A stretch of 64,000 bases of DNA, taken from positions 7,712,501-7,776,500 of the forward strand of contig NZ_CP073720.1 in NCBI RefSeq assembly GCF_025137375.1, given 5' to 3'. How positions within the stretch are numbered: position 1 is the stretch's first letter; each line of letters starts with the position of its first letter. The translations under genes were made by a program, and so were the position numbers. This DNA is from Dactylosporangium fulvum. GTDB taxonomy: Bacteria > Actinomycetota > Actinomycetes > Mycobacteriales > Micromonosporaceae. The notes under the pieces are model-generated. The model ran no database searches. It had not been told where the DNA came from and worked only from the letters and a program-made list of their open reading frames with translations. Below, piece after piece: positions 51,779-58,957 of the stretch.

Positions 51779-51803
51779 CGGTGAACCTTCCCGGTCAGAG
51801 CAC
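51779..51803 (-). repeat. Right terminal inverted repeat of the IS630-type element
   Basis: 25 bases, exact reverse complement of 49945-49969; followed by TA (51804-51805). Confidence 0.88.
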
Positions 51804-51805
51804 TA

Positions 51806-52330
51806 GCGACCTCTTCGTCCCGAATTAGGTCCAAGATCAGCCGCGACCTGTGCTGGAGCGTGAAAGTGCTGGTCATGGCGTTGATCGTTATCGGTCTTCG
51901 CTGGGTCGACAGGTGGCACTTTACAAGATCGTCCCCTGGATTTCCCCTGACGAGCGGTGCTGGCCTCGGCCGATCTTGGCAACCCGGAGCGTCAGGTCCA
52001 GGGCGGGTAGCCCTGCCCGCCAGAGGCGAGACCCCCGAAGAGGAGGCAGGGTGGACTCTCGACAAGTATGCGGCGAGAGTCGCACCAATGAGACGTGCGG
52101 CGCGACCATGCCTCATGCGTGGCATGCAGCATGGACATGGAAAGAGGGTGTGAGCTGCACGGGTCGGGACAATGGCAGGGTCTCATGGATGAGACACGCG
52201 ATCGCGTTAGCCGTGCAACAACCTGTAGACGCGTCTACACTTCGGGTCCGATATGACGTGACAGGTTTGACACCCTCAAGCCCGTCACATGGAGCGGTCC
52301 TCGGACGCGAGCGTACGAGGACCGTCCGTG
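51806..52330. other. Spacer next to the IS630 insertion; possible interrupted frame and a palindrome
   Basis: A minus-strand frame starting at ATG 51880 (MTSTFTLQHRSRLILDLIRD EEVA) runs straight into the IS630 right end and may be a gene cut by the insertion. Its continuation past the left end is not recognisable. The only other signal is the 16-bp palindrome at 52224. Confidence 0.35.
52224..52239. promoter_or_regulatory. 16-bp perfect palindrome TGTAGACGCGTCTACA
   Basis: TGTAGACGCGTCTACA is fully self-complementary. The shape fits GntR- or TetR-type operators. It lies about 90 bases downstream of the small membrane-protein gene on the minus strand; which promoter it would control is unclear. 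Confidence 0.5.
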
Positions 52331-52513
52331 TTACCGGTCGCGCGGCTTGTCCCAGCCAGGGTGAACCGCGTAGCCGGCCAGCAGGAGGCAGGTGGCCCAG
52401 GCGGAAGCCAGGCCACCTGGTCCTTCGTGAGCAAGTTCCATCAGATCATGAAGCAACGGCACACTCAGGACCAGAAGCCCGACGACTGGCCCCGGGCTGC
52501 CTCCCTCGCCCAT
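52331..52513 (-). CDS. Small hypothetical membrane-associated protein
   Basis: 60 residues from ATG 52513 with AAAGGA upstream. The body is hydrophobic with one or two short helices (PGPVVGLLVLSVPLLHDLME; GLASAWATCLLLAGYAVHPG) and a basic end KPRDR. Composition and the ribosome-binding site support a real gene. Unrecognised; such peptides are common in integrative elements. Confidence 0.45.
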   Translation of the reverse strand: MGEGGSPGPVVGLLVLSVPLLHDLMELAHEGPGGLASAWATCLLLAGYAVHPGWDKPRDR

Positions 52514-52912
52514 TAGGGTCCTTTCTTCGTAGCGACGCGACTACTCACGGTGGAGTAGGACTGTTGTGGACAGTCGCACCGTCACGAAGGGCGGGCCTCT
52601 GAAGGGCGTCGGTCAAACTACCCGACGTTTACGTGCCGTCCGCCGTGCGACACGCCGGACCCAGCACGTTCTTCGCTCAGATCGCTCGATGCCCAGCGCT
52701 CCGCCGGTTCGGCGGGCACTTGGCATCGACGCGTGCAGGCGAGGGTCTGCGCACCGCCGGGGTCGCCGCGCCGGGAGCGAAGCGGCAACGCACGGCGACC
52801 CCCGAGCGGGGCGCAGCGGCCCGCTTGCGGGCCGCCTTGAGAAGGCACAGAAAGTTCTCACGAGCCTGCATGTAGCCCGCATGTCTGACTCCGGTTGATG
52901 CTTACACCGCGG
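52514..52912. other. Spacer without a convincing gene
   Basis: Overlapping open frames on both strands are Arg/Ala-rich artefacts of high GC. CCCGAGCGGGGCGCAGCGGC near 52801 resembles CCTGAGCGGGGCGCAGCGGC at 28021, and CATGTAGCCCGCATGT near 52870 recurs near 55320, again suggesting element-border repeats. Confidence 0.35.
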
Positions 52913-52932
52913 CCTCGGCTGATGCTTGACAC
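52913..52932 (+). repeat. Probable left end of the IS481-family element
   Basis: GCCTCGGCTGATGCTTGACA. The TGATGCTTGACA word recurs in degenerate form at 18953 and 10729. A matching right end was not found after the transposase gene, so the element boundaries are uncertain. Confidence 0.45.
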
Positions 52933-52959
52933 CTGGTCGGCCTGGTCCTCGTTTCGCTT

Positions 52960-54774
52960 GTGAATGCAGGCGAAGGGGGCTGGGTGGGACTTGCGGAGTT
53001 GAGCGTTATGGAGCAACGGTTCCACGCGGTGATGGAGTGCCTGGGCGGTAGTCCCAAGACCGAAGTTGCCGCCCGGTATGGCGTTTCCCGCCAGACGGTG
53101 CACAGCTGGTTGGCCCGCTACGCGGCTGGCGGGATCAAGGCTTTGGAGGACCAGCCGCACCGGGTGCAGCACTGCCCGCACCGCATCGACGCGTCGGTGG
53201 AGGCGTTGGTGTGCGAGCTGCGCAGGGACCACCCGCGCTGGGGGCCGCGTCGGCTGCGGTTCGAGGTCGGCCGTCGAGGCGTGTCCCCGCTGCCGGCCAG
53301 GGCCACGGTGTACCGGATTCTGCGGCGCAACAACCTGGTGGCCGGAATCCCCAGGAAGCGGCGGCGGGAGGACTACCAACGGTGGGAACGCCCGCAGCCG
53401 ATGGAGTTGTGGCAGATGGACATCGTCGGTGGCGTGCTGCTGGCTGACGGTACCGAAGCCAAGGTGGTCACCGGGCTGGACGATCATTCCCGGTACTGCG
53501 TGATCGCGACCGTGGTGCGGCGGGCCACCGGCCGGACCGTGTGTGCCGCGTTCGCTGCCGCGTTGGTGCGCTTCGGGGTGCCGGGTGAGGTGTTGACTGA
53601 CAATGGCAAGCAGTTCACCGGCCGGTTCACCAAGCCGCGTCCAGGTGAGGTGTTGTTCGAGCGGATCTGCCGGGAGAACGGCATCGTGGCCCGCAATACC
53701 AAGCCCCGGTCGCCGACCACGACGGGGAAGGTGGAGCGGTTCCATCAGAGTCTGCGGGGTGAGTGCCTGACCGGGCGCATCTTTCCCAGCGTGGAGGCCG
53801 CTCAGGCGGCGGTGGACGCGTTCGTGGCCGAGTACAACTACCAGCGGCCGCATCAGGGCATCGATGACGCGTTCCCGGCCGACCGGTTCCACCGGTTCCA
53901 CCGGCCCGATCCGGACAGGGATAAGACCGAAGCCATCGCCCCGCCGCTGCGCATCCCGTCCGGGCTGCTGCCTCCTACCTCACCGCTGGCGCCTCCCGCC
54001 CAGGTAGTGGAGTCGGCCGATCAGGCGTCCACGACGGTGGCTGGCCGGTCTCAGCCGGTGCAGGTTGACCGGGTGGTGCCGGCCTCGGGCAACCTGATGA
54101 TCGCCCAGCAGCAGATCTGGCTCGGCCCGGCCCGCGCCGGTCTGTCCATCACCGTGTGGGCCGACACCGACCGACTCCACGTCCTGACCCGGGACGGAGC
54201 CCGGATCAAGAGCTGCTCATCGAGGCTGTCCCAACGCGACCTGGCCCGCCTGCTGGCCGACGGTGGCCGGCCCGCCGGCCCGTCACCGCTGCCGGCCATC
54301 GCGCCGGACGTTCCGGCCGTGGAGGTCGACCGGGACGTCAACGCGTGTGGCGGGATCAGCATCAGCGGCCGGCAGATCAGCGTCGGCATGCCCCTTGCTG
54401 GGCAACGCATCCGGGTCCGGCTGGACGGCATCCTCATGCACGTCATCGACGAGCAGAACCAGCTACGCCGCACCCTGCGTTGCCCACTGCCACCCAGCGC
54501 GTGCGTCCGCATCCGTGACGCCCGCCCCGCCTCCGCCGTGCCGCCACCAGCGCCTACCCCGGATGCCGAACGGGTGGTGTCCATCAACGGCAGCATCCAA
54601 GTCGCCGGCCAGAAGATCCAAGTCGGTGTCGTGCACGCCCGCAAGCTGGTCACCGTCGCCTTGGACGAGCACGCTGTCACCGTCTACGACCACGACACCC
54701 CGATCAAGGCCGTCCCCCGCCGCAGCACCACCAACCTGAACCGCTCCAAGGCCCACCACGAGATCACAGCGTGA
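52960..54774 (+). CDS. IS481-family transposase with a three-repeat C-terminal extension
   Basis: 604 residues from GTG 52960; ATG 53008 is an alternative. N-terminal helix-turn-helix region (KTEVAARYGVSRQTVHSWLA), the HTH_29-like HRIDASVEALVCELRRDHPR, and a DDE core with Asp in LWQMDIVGGVL, Asp in LTDNGKQFTG and Glu in GKVERFHQSLRGE (about residues 145-310). Usual IS481 transposases end near residue 330. Here about 270 further residues contain three copies of a beta-rich unit (VDRVVPASGNLMIAQQQIWL; VDRDVNACGGISISGRQISV; ERVVSINGSIQVAGQKIQVG), each followed by a -V-x-x-DG/DE- strand. Their role may be DNA or target binding. The frame is intact. Confidence 0.85.
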   Translation: MNAGEGGWVGLAELSVMEQRFHAVMECLGGSPKTEVAARYGVSRQTVHSWLARYAAGGIKALEDQPHRVQHCPHRIDASVEALVCELRRDHPRWGPRRLRFEVGRRGVSPLPARATVYRILRRNNLVAGIPRKRRREDYQRWERPQPMELWQMDIVGGVLLADGTEAKVVTGLDDHSRYCVIATVVRRATGRTVCAAFAAALVRFGVPGEVLTDNGKQFTGRFTKPRPGEVLFERICRENGIVARNTKPRSPTTTGKVERFHQSLRGECLTGRIFPSVEAAQAAVDAFVAEYNYQRPHQGIDDAFPADRFHRFHRPDPDRDKTEAIAPPLRIPSGLLPPTSPLAPPAQVVESADQASTTVAGRSQPVQVDRVVPASGNLMIAQQQIWLGPARAGLSITVWADTDRLHVLTRDGARIKSCSSRLSQRDLARLLADGGRPAGPSPLPAIAPDVPAVEVDRDVNACGGISISGRQISVGMPLAGQRIRVRLDGILMHVIDEQNQLRRTLRCPLPPSACVRIRDARPASAVPPPAPTPDAERVVSINGSIQVAGQKIQVGVVHARKLVTVALDEHAVTVYDHDTPIKAVPRRSTTNLNRSKAHHEITA

Positions 54775-54836
54775 CATCACAGCCCCGGAGGGGCCCAGCA
54801 CTCATTGAGCGACGGACGCCGCCTACCCTCTCCTCC

Positions 54837-55190
54837 TCAGTAGTGGATCTGCTCGACGGTTGGTAGTTCGGTCGGCGGCTGGTCGGTGACCCAGCCGTAC
54901 TCCAAGGCCGAGATATAGCCGCGATCAATCCAGATCAATAGAGTGCCAATCGGTTCCCCATTGGCATCGCGCACCCATGCGCAACCCGGAACACGACCGC
55001 TGAGGAACGTCGACGGGGACACAGCCGCCGGGTCTACCTCGAGTGCCAGATGGGTCACGAGTCCATCCACGACCCGCACGAACGGCACCTGAGCAAGTAG
55101 CTCCTCGCGCCCGTCGAATGCCTGGTCCTCGATGAGACGCTTCACGACAGCCCGGACCGCAGCATCATGCTCCACAACTCCAGTGTCCAT
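54837..55190 (-). CDS. Conserved hypothetical protein
   Basis: 117 residues from ATG 55190; an upstream in-frame extension to 55271 has weaker character. Sequence features are an N-terminal helix AAVRAVVKRLIEDQAFDGRE, strand-rich middle LVTHLALEVDPAAVSPSTFL, then WVRDANGEPIGTLLIWIDRG and the closing ISALEYGWVTDQPPTELPTV. The IGTLL-x-W-x-x-x-G-x-ISALEY pattern with a final PPxxLP suggests a family of small proteins whose function is not known. It lies between an IS481 element and the helicase gene. Confidence 0.6.
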   Translation of the reverse strand: MDTGVVEHDAAVRAVVKRLIEDQAFDGREELLAQVPFVRVVDGLVTHLALEVDPAAVSPSTFLSGRVPGCAWVRDANGEPIGTLLIWIDRGYISALEYGWVTDQPPTELPTVEQIHY

Positions 55191-55345
55191 GCCGTCCTGA
55201 TGCTTGCCCTGCCCCGCTCGCACGACGATCCTGATACCGAACGGACCTACTCGATCATGACCAGGCGTCAAGGATCGTCCGAGGCCGAACCGTCAAGCTT
55301 CATGTGAGACCAGGCACTGCATGTAGCCCGCATGTAGCCCGTATG

Positions 55346-55374
55346 TCCGGTCCCGGCACATGCTTGACATTCGC
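55346..55374. repeat. Isolated IS-end-like sequence, inverted copy at 24749-24777
   Basis: The stretch beginning TCCGGTCCCGGCACATGCTT matches the reverse complement of 24749-24777 with two mismatches. It lies 31 bases past the 3' end of the helicase gene. Confidence 0.5.
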
Positions 55375-55404
55375 GTCCCCTACGGTTCCAGAGGATCGAC
55401 AGAA

Positions 55405-58400
55405 TCAGAAGGGCACGGTGCCGGTGGTCCAGGTCTTCGACCAGCTCGCGCGTGTGCCGGTCGCTGCGAGGTCGCCGAAGTCGACGCCGGCGAAGGGATC
55501 AGCGATGTACCGCACCTGGTCGTGTTCGGGGCCGGCCTTGCTGACGACGACCAGGGCGAGTCGGTAGTGGGGGGTGGCGTTCTTGCCGGTAATGATCTCG
55601 TTGTGGGTGACGTAGAAGTCCTCGGCTCCCTCAAGCCGTGCCTTGACCTCGATGCGGATCGAAGGGCCACCGTCGGCGGGGATGGACAGGATGTCGTAGC
55701 CGGGGTTGTCGAACGCCTGCTCTAGCGGTTCCCGACCGAGAGCACGCTCAACGGCGAGCACCAAGGCTACACCGCGCCGCTCGACGGCCTTGGTCTCCTT
55801 CGCACGGATCGGGGCGCCCGCTGGAATCTCGCTGTCGACCATGGATAGCGGCAGCACAAGCGCAGCCGTCATGATGCGGGGCGGCTTGGTGGCCAGGCGG
55901 GCCTGCTGGTCCAGCAGCGCCAAGCGGGTCTGCCGGCGGACCGTCAACTCCTGGGCCTTGCGCATCAGGCTGTCGGAGCTCTCCTTCGGCTTGCTCCCGC
56001 TGTGCTCCTTCTCCTGGGCCGCCGTCGCCTCGCTGACAAGTCGGTTCGACTCGTGGGCCAACCGTTGGTCGACTCGCGCCCGGGTCCGTTCGACCTCCGC
56101 GAGCCGGCGGGGTAAGACCTCGGCGAGGTACTCCTTGAGTTGGTGGCCGATGATCCATGTCCGGGCGCGGGATTCGGCCTCACCGAGCCACGGCAGCTTC
56201 GCGGCCCCGGTCACGGCCGGGGTACGCGGGGCGGCAACGCAGTCGAGATATGGTGCCGGGCCGGTCGGCGTGACCTGCCCGGTGGCATCGACATAGGCAT
56301 AGCCGAACCGCCGGGCAATGGACTCTCCGGTGCCGTCAACAACCTCCTCCACGACGCCGACCAGCACGCGCGGCTCCTCGATCTCTGGGGAGACCAGGAC
56401 GGTACCGCGCTCAAGGAAGGGTCGCAGCTGCGTGACGGTGAGCTCGGCAACGGCATCGTGGAGTGGATGACCAGGGACGAGGAGGTCGGCACGCGGCTTG
56501 CCGTCAACGTCGATCCGTCCGAGCTCAAACGTGACCCGCTCGTAGCGGGAGGCGACGGGACCGCGCTTCGTGACAGCACGGACGGCCACGGGAACCTGGG
56601 TGATCTCGTAGCGGCCGCGCTCACGTCTCGTAAGTCGGCCGCCGAGGCGCTGGAAGGCATGGCGGAAGGCCCACTCGATGTAGTGCGGCTGCAGGCGTCG
56701 CGCGCGGGCCTCTTCCATGGTTCGCTGCATCTGTGCCAGGTCGGCGTCCGACATGGTGTCGTGGGTGAGTGCGCGTTCCTCGAGGAGTTCCTTGAGCCCG
56801 TGGGCGACCGAGGCGTCGATGACCTGCTCCATCTTGGCCCTGGTCTCGGGTAGGTCGCCGTACCGGATGGCCTCGATCAGCAGGTCGCGCAGCGGCGTCT
56901 CATCGAAGGCGGACCCGAGGACGTCGAAAACCTTGCCGCCGTATGCTCTGCGCTGCTCCTCGACCTTCTGCAGCAGCCGGGTGAACACTTCGCCCTCGCG
57001 GGTGTTCGCGGCCACGAGGTTCCACAACCGGCACACCTCGGTCTGCCCGATGCGGTGGACGCGGCCGAAGCGCTGCTCGATGCGGTTGGGGTTCCATGGA
57101 AGGTCGTAGTTGACCATCAGGTGGGCGGCCTGAAGGTTGAGACCTTCGCCGGCCGCGTCAGTGGCCAGGAGCACCTGGCAGGCCGGATTCTTGGTGAATT
57201 CCTCGGTGACGGCCCGCCGGTCGGCACGTCGGACACCGCCGTGGATGGCCTGCACCGTGGCTGGCGTGCCGAACAGTGCGCGGATCTTGCGGTCCAGGTA
57301 GTTGAGGGTGTCGCGGTGCTCGGTGAAGATGATCAGCTTTCGGGGCCGCTCGGCGCTGGGGTGGATGAGATCGTTGTCCTCGAGAATCTTGCGCAGTTCG
57401 ACCCATTTACGGTCGGTGTCGAGATTGCGGACCCGTCGGGCGACGTGGATGAGCTTATCGAGGTCGGCCAGCTCGCTGTTAAGCTCCGCGACGGTGCGAG
57501 CCGTGGTAGCTGCGTCCAGCAGCTCCTCCTCGATCTGCTCGATCTCCTCGGCGCTGTGCTCATCGTCGTCCCAGTTCCTTGGGTCGATCAGGGCAGGCTC
57601 CTCGGCGACACCACGGCCGTGGATCAGGTCGTCCCGGCGGCGCGCAAGTCGTCCGGCGCGGCGGACCAGGGACTGGTAGATCGCCTCGGGGCTTGAAGCC
57701 AACCGTCGCTGGAGCACCGTGAGAGCGAAGCCGACGGTATTGCGGCGTTTGTCGTCCAGCCGTGCGGCACGGTTCATCCCCTCGCGCACGTAGTCGGTGA
57801 CGCGCTCGTAGAGGTCCTGCTCGTCCGCGGTGAGCTCGTAGGGCACGGTCTGGGCGATGCGCTCGGGAAAGAGCGGCTTGCCGTCGAAGGTGAGCAGGTC
57901 CTCCTTGACCATGCGTCGCATGAGCCCGCTCGTGTCGGCGTTGTGAACGCCTGTCTTGAACTTGCCCTCGAAGCCGTCGCGTTCGAGCAGCGTGAGGAAT
58001 AGCTGGAAGTCCTCCTCTTTGCCCGCGTGCGGGGTGGCCGTCATGAGCAGCAGGTGACGGGTGTGGTCGCGCAGGCGTTCGCCGAGCTGAAAGCGTCGGG
58101 TCTTGTTCAGCTTGCCGCCGAAGTAGTGCGCGCCCATCCGGTGGGCCTCATCCACGACGACCAGGTCGAACTCGGCGTCGTCGAGCTGGGCGATCAGGCC
58201 CTCGTTACGCGCGAGCTGATCCATCCGCGCGATGAGCAGCGGGTACTGCTCGAATACGGTCGACCCGAGCGCTGCGTCGACCATGGCCGGGGTGAGGATG
58301 TCGAAGCGCAGGCCGAACTTGAAGTAGAGCTCGTCCTGCCACTGGTCGACCAGTCCGCCGGGGGCCACGATCAGGCAGCGCTTCACGTCGTCGCGCAGCA

Positions 58401-58833
58401 GCAGTTCCTTGATGTAGAGGCCAGCCATGATCGTCTTGCCGGCACCCGGGTCGTCGGCCAGCAGGAACCGCAGCGGCGCGCGGTCGAGCATCTCCCCGTA
58501 CACGGCCCGGATCTGGTGGGGCAACGGCTGCACGTCGCTGGTGGCCACCGCCAGCATCGGGTCGAACAGTCCGGCCAACGAAATCCGCTGCACCTCGGCG
58601 ACCAGTCGGAACTCCTCGCCGCCAGCGTCGAACGGCCGACTGCCCGCATCGGAGAGATGCAGCTTGGCCTCGTCGGCGCGGAAGAGCACCTGCTGGCGCA
58701 GTCCCCCGTCGAGGGTCTTGTACGTCAACTCCACGGCGTCGGAACCGTGCCACTGCGCTGCGATAACGGAGACCGTCTCGCCAGGCACCACACCGTCTAC
58801 CCGGACACCGGACGAGAGATCCTCAAGCCTCAC
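55405..58833 (-). CDS. Large SNF2/SF2 helicase with C-terminal DUF3883-like nuclease fold (DrmD-like)
   Basis: 1142 residues from GTG 58833 with GGAGG upstream. An N-terminal domain (1-115) precedes helicase motif I LLADDPGAGKT (124-134), the DEAH box VVVDEAHRMG, motif III LLMTATPHAG, and the C-terminal helicase lobe with IIFTEHRDTL and DLPWNPNRIEQRFGRVHRIG. A long alpha-helical part follows. The last about 110 residues have NPGYDILSIPADGGPSIRIE then VKARLEGAEDFYVTHNEI, the Asp...Glu-x-Lys layout of DUF3883 (restriction-endonuclease-like fold). This architecture resembles DrmD of DISARM and similar defence helicases. No DISARM partners (DrmA, DrmB, DrmC, methylase) are visible. It faces another helicase gene across a 124-bp shared upstream region. 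Confidence 0.85.
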   Translation of the reverse strand: MRLEDLSSGVRVDGVVPGETVSVIAAQWHGSDAVELTYKTLDGGLRQQVLFRADEAKLHLSDAGSRPFDAGGEEFRLVAEVQRISLAGLFDPMLAVATSDVQPLPHQIRAVYGEMLDRAPLRFLLADDPGAGKTIMAGLYIKELLLRDDVKRCLIVAPGGLVDQWQDELYFKFGLRFDILTPAMVDAALGSTVFEQYPLLIARMDQLARNEGLIAQLDDAEFDLVVVDEAHRMGAHYFGGKLNKTRRFQLGERLRDHTRHLLLMTATPHAGKEEDFQLFLTLLERDGFEGKFKTGVHNADTSGLMRRMVKEDLLTFDGKPLFPERIAQTVPYELTADEQDLYERVTDYVREGMNRAARLDDKRRNTVGFALTVLQRRLASSPEAIYQSLVRRAGRLARRRDDLIHGRGVAEEPALIDPRNWDDDEHSAEEIEQIEEELLDAATTARTVAELNSELADLDKLIHVARRVRNLDTDRKWVELRKILEDNDLIHPSAERPRKLIIFTEHRDTLNYLDRKIRALFGTPATVQAIHGGVRRADRRAVTEEFTKNPACQVLLATDAAGEGLNLQAAHLMVNYDLPWNPNRIEQRFGRVHRIGQTEVCRLWNLVAANTREGEVFTRLLQKVEEQRRAYGGKVFDVLGSAFDETPLRDLLIEAIRYGDLPETRAKMEQVIDASVAHGLKELLEERALTHDTMSDADLAQMQRTMEEARARRLQPHYIEWAFRHAFQRLGGRLTRRERGRYEITQVPVAVRAVTKRGPVASRYERVTFELGRIDVDGKPRADLLVPGHPLHDAVAELTVTQLRPFLERGTVLVSPEIEEPRVLVGVVEEVVDGTGESIARRFGYAYVDATGQVTPTGPAPYLDCVAAPRTPAVTGAAKLPWLGEAESRARTWIIGHQLKEYLAEVLPRRLAEVERTRARVDQRLAHESNRLVSEATAAQEKEHSGSKPKESSDSLMRKAQELTVRRQTRLALLDQQARLATKPPRIMTAALVLPLSMVDSEIPAGAPIRAKETKAVERRGVALVLAVERALGREPLEQAFDNPGYDILSIPADGGPSIRIEVKARLEGAEDFYVTHNEIITGKNATPHYRLALVVVSKAGPEHDQVRYIADPFAGVDFGDLAATGTRASWSKTWTTGTVPF

Positions 58834-58957
58834 GCGTGTTCCTCCATCGACAGCCTGCAGACCGCACCCAAGAGCATCGCCATTATGACGATCCCGTTCC
58901 GCATCGCGGATGCTCTACCATCGCCAGACGCCAAACCCATCGATCTTGCAGTGAGGC
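58834..58957. promoter_or_regulatory. Shared divergent upstream region of two helicase genes
   Basis: Only 124 bases separate the two starts, so both promoters must lie here. It is somewhat AT-richer (CATTATGACGATCCCG). I could not define -35/-10 boxes or an operator with confidence. Confidence 0.5.

Larger units (their letters stand above)
49945..51803. mobile_element. Complete IS630-type element carrying a NADAR passenger gene
   Basis: Perfect 25-bp terminal inverted repeats: the left end starts GTGCTCTGACCGGGAAGG (49945) and the right end is its exact reverse complement ending at 51803. Both are flanked by TA (49943-49944 and 51804-51805), the target duplication expected for IS630/Tc1-mariner elements. 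Inside are a rightward NADAR gene and a leftward IS630 transposase with two indels. The perfect ends suggest recent movement, probably by a transposase supplied in trans. Confidence 0.85.
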
